The notes below the pieces were generated by a model. It was not told where the DNA came from and made no database searches. It saw only the letters and a program-made list of their open reading frames with translations. The position numbers and the translations under genes were made by a program. DNA of 64,000 nucleotides from Pseudomonas sp. Bout1 (GTDB taxonomy: Bacteria; Pseudomonadota; Gammaproteobacteria; Pseudomonadales; Pseudomonadaceae), in contig NZ_JAVIWK010000001.1 in the NCBI RefSeq assembly GCF_034314165.1, positions 1,875,001 through 1,939,000 of the forward strand, written 5' to 3'. Below are positions 32,418 to 42,400 of the stretch, piece after piece. Within the stretch, counting starts at the first letter, position 1; each line of letters begins with the position of its first letter.

Positions 32418-33722
32418 TCAGCGTTGGTGCACCAATTGCCCCGCCGCGTACGTCTGCAACACCGCCCGGTCATCCCCCAGCGTCATCAACACAAACAACG
32501 TCTCGGCAATGTTATTGGCCTGCTTCAGGCGATAGCTGAGTAGTGGCGTGGCGTTGTAATCCAGCACCAAAAAGTCGGCGTCAGTGCCTGGTTGCAGCGT
32601 GCCGATCTTGTCTTCCAGGCGCAGTGCCCGCGCCCCCCCCAGGGTCGCCAGGTACAACGACTTGAACGGACTCAGCCGCGCGCCTTGCAACTGCATCACC
32701 TTGTACGCTTCATTCAACGTTTGCAGCAGCGAGAAGCTGGTGCCGCCACCGACGTCCGTGCCCAGGCCGACATTCAACTTGTGCTTCTCCGCCATCGGCA
32801 GGTTGAACAACCCGCTGCCCAAGAAGAAGTTCGACGTCGGGCAGAACGCGACCGCCGAACCTGCCTCTGCCAGCCGCGCGCATTCGTCGTCGCACAGGTG
32901 CACACCATGGGCGAATACCGAGCGTTCACCCAGCAGTTTGTAATGGTCGTACACGTCCAGGTAGCCCTTGCGCTCCGGGAACAGCGCTTTGACCCATTCC
33001 ACTTCCTGCAGGTTTTCACTGATGTGCGTCTGCATGTACAGGTCCGGGTATTCCCCCAGCAGCTGCCCGGCGAGGGTCAGTTGTTCCGGCGTACTGGTCG
33101 GTGCGAAACGTGGCGTCACCGCGTAGTGCAACCGGCCCTTGCCATGCCAGCGCTCGATCAGCGCCTTGCTTTCCTGGTAGCCCGATTCGGCGGTGTCGGT
33201 CAAATAATCCGGCGCGTTGCGGTCCATCATCACTTTGCCGGCGATCATGCGCAGGTCGAGCTTCTCGGCTGCTTCAAAAAACGAGTTCACCGACTGCGGG
33301 TGCACGCTGCCGAATACCAGCGCGGTGGTGGTGCCGTTGCGCAGCAGTTCCTTGATGAAAATATCCGCGACTTCTTCGGCATGGGCCTTGTCCGCGAACT
33401 GGCTTTCACACGGGAAGGTGTACGTGTTGAGCCAGTCGAGCAGTTGCTCGCCATAGGCGCCGACCATGCCGGTTTGCGGCAGGTGAATGTGGGTGTCGAT
33501 CAGGCCTGGGGTAATCAATGCGTCCTGGTAATGGGTGACTTCGATGTCGGCGGGCAGGCTGGCGAGCAGCTCGCTGGCATGGCCCACGGCGCTGATCTGG
33601 CCGTTGTCGATCACCAGCAGGCCGTCTTCGAAATACTCGTAGGAGGCTTCGATGCCTACCTCGGCAGGGTCGGCGATGCTGTGCAAAATGGCGGCACGGT
33701 AGGCTTTGCGAGTCAAAGGCAT
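32418..33722 (-). CDS. guaD: guanine deaminase
   Basis: A 434-residue zinc amidohydrolase converting guanine to xanthine and ammonia in the cytosol. Metal ligands are visible: TPGLIDTHIHLPQTG (HxH), HISEN near residue 236, the FAHGVHL histidine and GLGTDVGGG with the catalytic aspartate. The PHAQ-like substrate loop reads GAYGEQLLDWLNTYTFPCE, as in known guanine deaminases. The long upstream frame overlaps xdhC and is not used; ATG 33722 begins MPLTRKAYRAAILHS. It is last in xdhA-xdhB-xdhC-guaD, seven bases after xdhC, and feeds xanthine to the dehydrogenase made by the same operon. Confidence 0.95.
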   Translation of the reverse strand: MPLTRKAYRAAILHSIADPAEVGIEASYEYFEDGLLVIDNGQISAVGHASELLASLPADIEVTHYQDALITPGLIDTHIHLPQTGMVGAYGEQLLDWLNTYTFPCESQFADKAHAEEVADIFIKELLRNGTTTALVFGSVHPQSVNSFFEAAEKLDLRMIAGKVMMDRNAPDYLTDTAESGYQESKALIERWHGKGRLHYAVTPRFAPTSTPEQLTLAGQLLGEYPDLYMQTHISENLQEVEWVKALFPERKGYLDVYDHYKLLGERSVFAHGVHLCDDECARLAEAGSAVAFCPTSNFFLGSGLFNLPMAEKHKLNVGLGTDVGGGTSFSLLQTLNEAYKVMQLQGARLSPFKSLYLATLGGARALRLEDKIGTLQPGTDADFLVLDYNATPLLSYRLKQANNIAETLFVLMTLGDDRAVLQTYAAGQLVHQR

Positions 33723-33729
33723 GGTCGTC

Positions 33730-34572
33730 TCAGTTCGTGGCTTGGCTGCGGCGTGAAACCGGCAGCAGTTTGGCAATGGGTTCGGCGCTCGCAGTGTGCT
33801 GGCCGAAGTTGGCGTTATAGGTGGCGATGATTTCGCCGGCAATGGAGATGGCGATTTCCACAGGCAGTTTGCCTTTGACCTCGCCCAACCCCATCGGGCA
33901 ACGCATGCGTTGCAACTGCGCGGTGTCGAAACCGCGATCCCGCAGGCGGTGTTCAAACTTGACGCGCTTGGTCTTCGAGCCGATCAGGCCGAAGTAGGTG
34001 AAGTCATTGCGCTTGAGCAGGGCGGCGGTCAGCTCCAGGTCCAGCGCATGGTTGTGGGTCATGACGATGCAGTAACTGCCCACAGGCAGGTTGTCGATTT
34101 CATCCACCGGCTCTTCGCTGACGATTTTACGCACGCCTTGGGGGATGTGTTCCGGGAATTCCTGTTCCCGGGAATCGATCCAGCGTACCCGGCACGGCAG
34201 GCTGGCCAGCAGCGGCACCAGCGCACGACCCACATGGCCGGCACCAAACACCGCGATCTGCGCCTGCACCTGGCCCATCGGTTCAAACAACAGCACCGTC
34301 ACGCCACCGCAGCACTGGCCCAGGCTGGCGCCGAGGCTGAAGCGCTCCAGATGGGTGTTCTGCTGGCCGCGCACGAGCATGTCCCGGGCGATTTGCATCG
34401 CCTTGTATTCCAGGTGCCCGCCACCGATGGTGTCGAACGTGTGGGCGGCGCTGATGACCATCTTCGAGCCGGCATTGCGCGGCGTGGAGCCGAGCTCTTC
34501 GATGATGGTCACCAGCACGCAGGGTTCACCCTGGTTCTGCAGGTCGGCGAGGGCGCTGATCCAGTTGTTCAT
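33730..34572 (-). CDS. xdhC: xanthine dehydrogenase accessory protein XdhC
   Basis: A 280-residue molybdenum-cofactor chaperone that binds Moco, promotes its sulfuration and inserts it into XdhB. The N-terminal XdhC/CoxI domain has CVLVTIIEELGSTPRNAGSKMVI and GGGHLEYKAMQIARD, with the cofactor-binding CCGG (LGQCCGGVTVLLF). The C-terminal Rossmann domain shows VFGAGHVGRALVPLLASLPC and YFGLIGSKTKRVKF. It sits after xdhB, separated by about 120 bases that contain a REP pair, and seven bases before guaD. ATG 34572 (MNNWISALADL) avoids an upstream extension into the repeat. Confidence 0.94.
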   Translation of the reverse strand: MNNWISALADLQNQGEPCVLVTIIEELGSTPRNAGSKMVISAAHTFDTIGGGHLEYKAMQIARDMLVRGQQNTHLERFSLGASLGQCCGGVTVLLFEPMGQVQAQIAVFGAGHVGRALVPLLASLPCRVRWIDSREQEFPEHIPQGVRKIVSEEPVDEIDNLPVGSYCIVMTHNHALDLELTAALLKRNDFTYFGLIGSKTKRVKFEHRLRDRGFDTAQLQRMRCPMGLGEVKGKLPVEIAISIAGEIIATYNANFGQHTASAEPIAKLLPVSRRSQATN

Positions 34573-34609
34573 GTTTACCTCAGCATCTCTGTTGTCAGTC
34601 CGACCGCCT

Positions 34610-34680
34610 TCGCGGGCAAGCCAGCTCCCACACTTGATCGGGTTCACACATCAAAATGTGGGAGCCGGGCTTGCCCGCGA
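34610..34680. repeat. REP pair inside the xdh operon (xdhB-xdhC gap)
   Basis: TCGCGGGCAAGCCAGCTCCC is mirrored by GGGAGCCGGGCTTGCCCGCGA with a CACTTGAT/ATCAAAATG inner part. It interrupts the transcript between xdhB and xdhC and can form a stable mRNA stem. Confidence 0.88.
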
Positions 34681-34695
34681 TGGCAGCGCCTCGGT

Positions 34696-37095
34696 CTAAA
34701 GCGAAGCCAGCTCAGTTTCAGTTTCAACAGCCGTCGCCACCTGCAACTGGCGCATCTGCTCACAGCCCCACAACACCCGCTCCGGCGTCGCCGGTGCATC
34801 AATCTTCGGCTGATGGCGATAGTCACCCAGGCTCGCCACGGCATCCTTGATCGCACACCACGAGGCGATGCCGAGCATGAATGGCGGCTCACCCACGGCC
34901 TTGGAATGGAACACCGTGTCTTCCGGGTTCTTGCGGTTTTCCACCAGCTTCACCCGCAAATCCAAAGGCATGTCGGCCACCGCCGGGATCTTGTAGCTGG
35001 CCGGGCCGTTGGTCATCAGCTTGCCTTTGGCGTTCCACACTAGCTCTTCCATGGTCAGCCAGCCCATGCCCTGGATGAAGCCGCCTTCGACCTGGCCGAT
35101 GTCGATAGCCGGGTTCAGCGAGGCGCCCACGTCGTGCAGGATGTCGGTGCGCAGCATCTTGTACTCGCCGGTCAGCGTGTCGACGATCACCTCGCAACAG
35201 GCCGCGCCGAACGCGAAGTAGTAGAACGGCCGGCCCCGCGCCTGGCTGCGGTCGTAGAAGATTTTCGGGGTCTTGTAGAAGCCCGTGCTGGAGAGCGACA
35301 CCTGGGCGAAATACGCCTGCTGGATCAGCGCCTCAAACGTCAGGATGTGATCGCGAACCCGCACATGCCCGTTGTGGAATTCAACGTCGGCCTCGCTGAC
35401 TTCATATTTGCGCGCGGCAAATTCCACCAGGCGCTGCTTGATGGTTTCGGCGGCATTCTGTGCGGCTTTACCGTTCAGGTCGGCGCCGCTGGAAGCCGCG
35501 GTCGGCGAGGTGTTCGGCACTTTGTCGGTGTTGGTGGCGGTGATCTGTACACGGTCGATTTCCACCTGGAATATCTCGGCCACCACCTGCGCGACCTTGA
35601 TGTTCAAGCCCTGACCCATCTCGGTGCCGCCGTGGTTCAAATGGATGCTGCCGTCGGTGTAGATGTGGATCAGCGCACCGGCCTGGTTGAGGAAGCTGGC
35701 GGTGAACGAAATGCCGAATTTCACCGGGGTCAGCGCCAGGCCTTTTTTCAGGATCGGGCTGTTGGCGTTGTAGCGACGGATCGCTTCGCGGCGTTCGAAA
35801 TACTGGCTGCTGTGTTCGAGTTCCGCGGTCATCTCTTCGAGCATGTTGTGCTCGACGGTCTGGTAGTAGTGGGTGACGTTGCGCTCGGTCTTGCCGTAGT
35901 AGTTGGCCTTGCGCACGGCCAGCGGGTCTTGGCCTAAATGCCGGGCGATGGCATCCATCACTTCCTCGATCGCGACCATGCCTTGGGGGCCGCCGAAGCC
36001 ACGGTAAGCGGTGTTGGAGGCGGTGTTGGTCTTGCAGCGGTGGCCGTTGACGGTGGCGTCGCCCAGGTAATACGAGTTGTCGGAGTGGAACATCGCACGG
36101 TCGACAATCGAGTTCGACAGGTCGGGTGAGCAGCCGCAGTTGCCTGCCAGTTCCAGATTGATACCGTGCAGGCGGCCGGTGTCGTCAAAGCCCACGTCGT
36201 ACTCGATATAGAACGGGTGGCGCTTGCCGGTCATCAGCATGTCTTCGACCCGAGGCAGGCGCATTTTGGTTGGCTGGCCGGTGAGGCGCGCAACCACCGC
36301 GCACAGGCACGCCGGGCTGGCCGCCTGGGTTTCCTTGCCGCCAAAACCACCGCCCATGCGGCGCATGTCGACGACGATCTTGTTCATGGAGACGTCGAGT
36401 ACTTCGGCCACCAGCTTCTGTACTTCGGTGGGGTTTTGCGTGGAGCAGTAGACGATCATGCCGCCGTCTTCGGTGGGCATTACCGAGGAGATCTGGGTTT
36501 CCAGGTAGAAGTGTTCCTGGCCGCCAATATGCAGCGTGCCCTGGATGCGGTTTTTGGCGGTCGCCAGTGCGCCCGCCGAATCACCACGTTGGTGGGTGTG
36601 GCTGTCCAGTACGAAGTGCTTTTTGCGAAACGCCTCGACCACGTCCAGCACCGGCTCCAGGTCTTCGTATTCGATCACGGCGGCCATCGCGGCTTTGCGC
36701 GCGGTTTCCAGGTCGCGGGCGGCGACCGCCAGTACCACCTGGCCGACAAACTGCACGGTGTCAATGGCCAGCAACGGGTCGCCGGGCATCAGCGGGCCGA
36801 TGTCTTTCAGGCCGGGTACGTCTTCGTGGGTAATGACGATGCGCGCGCCTTCGAAGGCGTAGCAGGGCGAGGTATCAATGCTAATGATCTTCGCGTGGGC
36901 GCGGTCCGACATGCGTGCATACAGGTGCAGCTGATTAGGGAATTCCAGGCGGTCATCAATGTACTGCGCCTCACCCGAAACGTGCTTGGCGGCACTGTCG
37001 TGCTTGACGCTGCGACCGACTCCGCTGCTCAGGTCCTGGGCAAACAATTCGGCGAGTTCGGCCTGGGATTTTTCCACGGCGTGATGGTTAGACAT
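34696..37095 (-). CDS. xdhB: xanthine dehydrogenase, molybdopterin-binding subunit
   Basis: A 799-residue large subunit holding the molybdenum centre where hypoxanthine and xanthine are hydroxylated. The a/b hammerhead domain lies near residues 35-145 (HVSGEAQYIDD). Moco-binding segments are GGGFGGKETQA, YRGFGGPQGMVAIEE, GTEMGQGLNIKVAQV and ASSGADLNGKAAQNA. The catalytic glutamate is in the late AVGEPPFMLG motif. Its start overlaps the end of xdhA by eight bases, so the two subunits are made together. Length and motif order are normal for bacterial XdhB. Confidence 0.96.
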   Translation of the reverse strand: MSNHHAVEKSQAELAELFAQDLSSGVGRSVKHDSAAKHVSGEAQYIDDRLEFPNQLHLYARMSDRAHAKIISIDTSPCYAFEGARIVITHEDVPGLKDIGPLMPGDPLLAIDTVQFVGQVVLAVAARDLETARKAAMAAVIEYEDLEPVLDVVEAFRKKHFVLDSHTHQRGDSAGALATAKNRIQGTLHIGGQEHFYLETQISSVMPTEDGGMIVYCSTQNPTEVQKLVAEVLDVSMNKIVVDMRRMGGGFGGKETQAASPACLCAVVARLTGQPTKMRLPRVEDMLMTGKRHPFYIEYDVGFDDTGRLHGINLELAGNCGCSPDLSNSIVDRAMFHSDNSYYLGDATVNGHRCKTNTASNTAYRGFGGPQGMVAIEEVMDAIARHLGQDPLAVRKANYYGKTERNVTHYYQTVEHNMLEEMTAELEHSSQYFERREAIRRYNANSPILKKGLALTPVKFGISFTASFLNQAGALIHIYTDGSIHLNHGGTEMGQGLNIKVAQVVAEIFQVEIDRVQITATNTDKVPNTSPTAASSGADLNGKAAQNAAETIKQRLVEFAARKYEVSEADVEFHNGHVRVRDHILTFEALIQQAYFAQVSLSSTGFYKTPKIFYDRSQARGRPFYYFAFGAACCEVIVDTLTGEYKMLRTDILHDVGASLNPAIDIGQVEGGFIQGMGWLTMEELVWNAKGKLMTNGPASYKIPAVADMPLDLRVKLVENRKNPEDTVFHSKAVGEPPFMLGIASWCAIKDAVASLGDYRHQPKIDAPATPERVLWGCEQMRQLQVATAVETETELASL

Positions 37096-38536
37096 AAGCG
37101 GTCACCCGAGTCTCGATGTGCGGCGTTTGCAGTTCGATGAAGTATTTGCGCAGCAGGTTCTGCGCGCTGAGCAGGCGGTATTCCTTGCTGGCGCGAAAGT
37201 CTGACAGCGGGGTGAAATCTTCGGCCAGCGCAGCGCAGGCTTTTTCCACGGTGGCACTATTCCAGGTGGCGCCATTGAGCACCGCTTCGCAGTTTTTCGC
37301 ACGTTTGGGGATGGCGGCCATGCCGCCGAAGGCCACGCGGGCATCGGCGATTACGCCGTTGGTGATCGTCAGGTTGAAGGCTGCGCAGACGGCGGAAATG
37401 TCATCGTCCAGGCGCTTGGAAACCTTGTAGGCACGGAACAGCGGCACGCCTTTGGGTACGATGATTTTTTCGATGAATTCGCTGTCCTGTCGAGCGGTCA
37501 CGCGGTAGTCGATGAAGTAGTCTTCCAGCGCCAGGGTACGGCGGGTGTTGCCCTTGCACAGCACGATCTGCGCGCCGAGGGCGATCAGCAGCGGCGGCGA
37601 GTCACCGATGGGCGAGGCGTTGCCGATATTGCCGCCCAGGGTGCCCTGGTTGCGGATCTGCAACGAGGCAAAGCGGTGGAGCAATTCGCCGAAGTCCGGG
37701 TACTCATTGTTGAGCGCGGTGTAGCAGTCGGACAGCGAAGTCGCGGCGCCGATTTCCAGGCGGTCGTCGAAGCTTTCGATGCGCTTCATCTCTTCGATGT
37801 TGCCGACGTAGATCATGACCGCCAGCGTGCGATGGAACTGGGTGACCTCCAGCGCCAGGTCGGTGCCGCCGGCCAACAGCCGGGCTTGTGGATACGCGTC
37901 GTAAAGGTCGGCCAGGTCGGCGACAGTCAAGGGCACAAGGCAGCGTTTGTCGCCACTGTTCAGTTCGCCGGTTTGAGTCGGTGCGATGGATTTCAGGCGG
38001 GCGATGGTCTCGGCCTGGCGACGGTCGAACTGGTCCTGGGGCTTGTTGCAGCAGGCCTGTTCGGCAGCCGCGAGAATCGGGCGATAGCCGGTGCAGCGGC
38101 AGAGGTTGCCGGCCAGGGCTTCGTGGGCTTTTTGGCTGTCGGGTGCCTCGCTGTTCTTTTGCAGGGCGAACAGTGACATCACAAAGCCCGGGGTGCAGAA
38201 GCCGCATTGCGAGCCGTGGCACTCGACCATGGCCTGCTGCACGCTGTGCAGTTGGCCCTGATGCTTGAGGTCTTCGACGCTGATCAGTTGTTTGCCGTGC
38301 AGGGACGAGACAAAGGTCAGGCACGAGTTGAGGCTGCGATAGCGGATCTGCTCGGCGCCCTGATTGTCGGTGTGCAACTCGCCGACTACCACGGTGCAGG
38401 CGCCACAGTCGCCGCTGGCGCAGCCTTCCTTGGTGCCGGATTTGCCCAGGTGCTCACGCAAATAGTTGAGCACGGTCAGGTTCGGGTCCAGGGCGTGCTC
38501 GCTACGGAGCTCCTGGTTTAGTAAAAACTGGATCAC
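37088..38536 (-). CDS. xdhA: xanthine dehydrogenase, FeS/FAD small subunit
   Basis: A 482-residue subunit passing electrons from the molybdenum centre to NAD+. Two 2Fe-2S clusters: the plant-type one with GCASGDCGACT near residues 38-48, and the second with GSQCGFCTPGF near 108 and GNLCRCTGYRP near 143. A linker leads to the FAD domain (~190-480) with RLLAGGTDLALE, LQIRNQGTLGGNIGNASPIGD and RVAFGGMAAIPKRA. It is the first gene of xdhA-xdhB-xdhC-guaD. The upstream region carries two TGAC-N6-GTCA boxes that look like operators. Confidence 0.96.
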   Translation of the reverse strand: MIQFLLNQELRSEHALDPNLTVLNYLREHLGKSGTKEGCASGDCGACTVVVGELHTDNQGAEQIRYRSLNSCLTFVSSLHGKQLISVEDLKHQGQLHSVQQAMVECHGSQCGFCTPGFVMSLFALQKNSEAPDSQKAHEALAGNLCRCTGYRPILAAAEQACCNKPQDQFDRRQAETIARLKSIAPTQTGELNSGDKRCLVPLTVADLADLYDAYPQARLLAGGTDLALEVTQFHRTLAVMIYVGNIEEMKRIESFDDRLEIGAATSLSDCYTALNNEYPDFGELLHRFASLQIRNQGTLGGNIGNASPIGDSPPLLIALGAQIVLCKGNTRRTLALEDYFIDYRVTARQDSEFIEKIIVPKGVPLFRAYKVSKRLDDDISAVCAAFNLTITNGVIADARVAFGGMAAIPKRAKNCEAVLNGATWNSATVEKACAALAEDFTPLSDFRASKEYRLLSAQNLLRKYFIELQTPHIETRVTAYV

Positions 38537-38595
38537 GGAAGGCCTCGCAGACTCATTATTGTTGTTAACCGCTTTGCGCCGAATCTAGTCATGTC

Positions 38596-38632
38596 TGACT
38601 TTTCGGTCAACGATTTTCTGACCTAAAGGTCA
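38596..38632. promoter_or_regulatory. two tandem TGAC-N6-GTCA boxes upstream of xdhA
   Basis: TGACTTTTCGGTCA (38596-38609) and TGACCTAAAGGTCA (38619-38632) share the pattern TGAC-N6-GTCA, both preceded by TC and followed by A, centres 23 bp apart (about two helical turns). The second is a perfect palindrome. They lie 60-96 bases upstream of xdhA and about 185 bases from the divergent GntR gene, so they may bind a regulator of purine catabolism. Confidence 0.55.
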
Positions 38633-38816
38633 AGAAATTGCGATCTCAACATCCTTAATTATGGTCCAGTTCTCTGGAACCGCCGTTTTTGGGGGCTTCT
38701 GGACTTTAACGGCTGCTTATTTCATGCCAAATTCAACGTTGTGGGCCGTACGCCATCAATGGGCAAGTGCGCTACACTGCCGCGCTTGTGCTGATAGAAG
38801 ATTTTGAAGGGAAAAC

Positions 38817-39476
38817 ATGACGTTCAAGGCGCCGGATAGTCTTGCCGAGCAAATCGCTCACCACCTCGCCGAACGTATCATTCGCGGCGACCTCAAGCCT
38901 GGGGAGCGGATCCAGGAGCAGAAGGTCACGCTGGCGCTCAATGTCAGCCGTGGTTCCGTGCGCGAAGCCTTGCTGATTCTCGAGCGCCGCCACCTGATCG
39001 CGATCCTGCCGCGCCGTGGCGCCCACGTCACCGAACTCACCGCCCACAAGGTGCAGAGCCTGTGCACGCTGATGGGCGAGCTGTACATCCTGCTGGGTAA
39101 CGCTGTTGCCGCCGGCTGGCAGACCCAGGCCGACATGGCGCCGTTTGTGCAGATCCAGCAGCGCCTGATCGCCAGCTTCGAGCGCCAGGACATCCGCGCC
39201 TTCGTCGAAGAAAGCTTCAACGTGATGCGCGCCGCCTATCCGTTCGCCAACAACCCGTATCTGCAGGAAACCGTCGAGAACCTGCAGCCGGCGATGAACC
39301 GTGCCTATTACCTGGCGCTGGATCAGCGCAAGGCGTCCATGAGCGAGTACCTGGTGCTGTTCGAGCAATTGCTCGCCGCCGTGCTGGCCCGTGACCTGCC
39401 GCAGATTCGCCAGGTGCTCTCGGCCTACGGCGAGCGCAGTTGCTCGCTGGTCATCGCTGCGTTGGCGGACGCCTAA
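38817..39476 (+). CDS. GntR-family regulator with FCD domain
   Basis: A 219-residue regulator: winged helix at residues ~8-72 (LAEQIAHHLAERIIRGDLKPGERIQEQKVTLALNVSRGSVREALLILERRHL) and an FCD ligand domain at ~75-210. The FCD metal-binding residues are poorly kept (for instance FVEESFNVMRAAYPF where many have a histidine in the D-x-x-F-H pattern), so its ligand may bind without metal. It diverges from the xdhA operon across 280 bases and ends two bases before smc. In P. aeruginosa a GntR gene also precedes smc. Control of xdhA is possible by position but unproven. Confidence 0.88.
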   Translation: MTFKAPDSLAEQIAHHLAERIIRGDLKPGERIQEQKVTLALNVSRGSVREALLILERRHLIAILPRRGAHVTELTAHKVQSLCTLMGELYILLGNAVAAGWQTQADMAPFVQIQQRLIASFERQDIRAFVEESFNVMRAAYPFANNPYLQETVENLQPAMNRAYYLALDQRKASMSEYLVLFEQLLAAVLARDLPQIRQVLSAYGERSCSLVIAALADA

Positions 39477-39478
39477 GC

Positions 39479-42400
39479 GTGCGGCTCAAGTGCATCAAAC
39501 TGGCGGGGTTCAAATCCTTCGTCGACCCGACCACGGTGAACTTCCCCAGTAACATGGCGGCAGTGGTGGGGCCCAATGGCTGCGGCAAGTCGAACATCAT
39601 CGACGCCGTACGCTGGGTGATGGGCGAGAGCTCCGCGAAAAACCTGCGTGGCGAGTCGATGACCGACGTCATCTTCAACGGCTCCACCAGCCGCAAGCCG
39701 GTGAGCCAGGCCAGCATCGAACTGGTATTTGATAACTCCGACGGCACCCTTGTCGGCGAGTACGCGGCCTATGCGGAAATTTCCATCCGCCGCAAAGTCA
39801 CCCGCGACAGCCAGAACAGCTACTTCCTCAACGGTACCAAGTGCCGTCGCCGGGACATTACCGACATCTTCCTCGGCACCGGCCTGGGCCCGCGCAGTTA
39901 CTCGATCATCGAGCAGGGGATGATCTCCAAGCTGATCGAAGCCAAGCCCGAAGACCTGCGTAACTTTATCGAAGAGGCGGCCGGCATCTCCAAGTACAAG
40001 GAGCGCCGCCGCGAGACCGAAAACCGTATCCGCCGTACCCATGAAAACCTCGCCCGCCTGACCGACCTGCGTGAAGAGCTGGAGCGCCAGTTGGAGCGCC
40101 TGCACCGCCAGGCCCAGGCCGCCGAGAAGTATCAGGAATACAAGGGCGAGGAGCGCCAACTCAAGGCACAACTGTCGGCCCTGCGCTGGCAGGCGTTGAA
40201 TGATCAGGTAGGCCAGCGCGAAGCGATCATCGGCACCCAGGAAATCAGCTTCGAAGCCCTGGTGGCCGAGCAGCGCAATGCCGACGCCAGCATCGAGCGC
40301 CTGCGGGACGGTCACCATGATTTGTCCGAACGCTTCAATCTGGTGCAGGGGCGCTTCTATTCGGTGGGCGGCGATATCGCCCGGGTCGAGCAGAGCATCC
40401 AGCACGGCCAGCAGCGCCTGCGCCAGTTGCAGGATGATTTGAAAGAAGCCGAACGCGCGCGCCTGGAGACCGAGTCTCACCTGGGCCACGACCGCACCTT
40501 GCTGCTGACCCTGGGTGAGGAGCTGAACATGCTCACCCCCGAGCAGGAAGTTACCAGCGCCGCTGCCGAGGAAGCCGCTGCGGCCCTGGAAGAATCCGAA
40601 ACCACCATGCACGGCTGGCAGGAGCAGTGGGACACCTTCAACCTGCAATCTGCCGAGCCGCGCCGCCAGGCTGAGGTGCAGCAGTCACGTATCCAGCAAC
40701 TGGAAACCAGCATGGAGCGTTTGGCCGAGCGTCAGCGGCGTTTGGTGGAAGAGCGCGTGCTGCTCGCTGCCGACCCTGAAGACGCGGCGATCCTCGACCT
40801 GAGCGAGAAGCTCGCCGAAAGCGAAATGACCCTGGAAGAGCTGGAAGCCAGCGAAGAACAACAAGTGGAGCGCCTGGAGCAATTACGTCAGCAACTGCAA
40901 CAGGCGACCCAGGCACAGCAAACCGCTCAAGGTGATTTGCAGCGGCTCAATGGGCGCTTGGCGTCCCTGGAAGCCTTGCAGCAGGCGGCGCTCGACCCGG
41001 ACACCGGCACGGCCGAATGGCTGCGCGACCAGCACCTGGCCGAGCGTCCGCGCCTGGCCGAAGGCTTGAAGGTTGAAGCCGGTTGGGAGCTGGCGGTAGA
41101 AACCGTGCTCGGCGCCGACCTGCAAGCGGTGCTGGTGGATGATTTTGGTGGCTTTGACCTGGCAGGTTTTGCCCAGGGCGACCTGCGTTTGCTCAGTCCC
41201 GCGGCAGACGGCACACGCGTACCGGGCAGCCTGCTGGACAAGGTCGAGGCGGCGATTGATCTGTCGCCCTGGCTCGGCCAGGTCAAACCGGTGGACAGTC
41301 TTGAGCAGGCGCTGGCCCAGCGCGGCCAACTGGCGGCCGGGCAAAGCCTGATCAGCCGCGACGGTTTTTGGGTGGGCCGGCACTTTTTGCGGGTGCGCCG
41401 CGCCAGTGAAGCGCAAAGCGGCGTCTTGGCCCGTGGCCAGGAAATCGTCAACCTGAGTGCCGAGCGCGAAGAGCGCGAGGCGACGCTTGAGTCCCTGGAA
41501 AACCAGCTGCAAACCCTGCGCGCCACCCAGCGCCAACAAGAGACCGGTCGTGAACACCTGCGCCGGCTGTTGCAGGACGAAGCGCGCCAGCAAGGTGAAT
41601 TGAAAGCCCAGCTCTCGGCGAGCAAGGCCAAGGTCGAGCAACTGAGCCTGCGCCGTACCCGTCTCGACGAGGAAGTGGCCGAGATGGGCGAGCAACGCGC
41701 CCTCGAACACGAACAAGTCGGCGAAGCGCGCCTGCAACTGCAGGAAGCCCTCGACAGCATGGCCCTGGACACCGAGCAGCGTGAGTTGCTGCTGGCCCAG
41801 CGCGACAGCCTGCGTGAGCGCCTCGACCGGGTTCGCCAGGAAGCCCGCCAGCACAAGGACCACGCCCATCAATTGGCCGTGCGCCTCGGCTCCCTGCGCG
41901 CCCAGCACGATTCCACGCGCCAGGCCCTTGAACGCCTGGAAATGCAGTCCGAACGCCTGACCGAAAAGCGCGAGCAACTGAGCCTCAATCTGGAGGAGGG
42001 CGAAGCCCCGCTGGAGGAGCTGCGCCTCAAACTCGAAGAGTTGCTCGACAAGCGCATGACCGTCGACGAAGAGCTCAAGACCGCGCAAATCGCCCTGGAA
42101 GACGCCGACCGTGAACTGCGTGATGCGGAAAAACGCCGGACCCAGGCCGAACAACAGTCGCAACTGATCCGTGGCCAGCTCGAACAGCAGCGCATGGAAT
42201 GGCAGGCCCTGACGGTGCGCCGCAAAACCCTGCAAGACCAGTTGCTGGAAGACGGCTACGACCTGCACGGCGTGCTCAACACCCTGACCGCCCAGGCCAA
42301 CGAGAAAGACGCCGAAGAAGAACTTGAGCGGATTGCCGCACGCATTCAACGCCTGGGCGCGATCAACCTCGCGGCCATTGACGAGTACCAGCAGCAGTCC

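Noticed and set aside
40883..42349. Long frame antisense to smc, and a similar one at 52912-54744 antisense to the GGDEF-EAL gene
   Set aside because: Low-complexity composition (Leu/Gln/His/Arg) mirrors the sense coding sequence; the sense genes are unambiguous.
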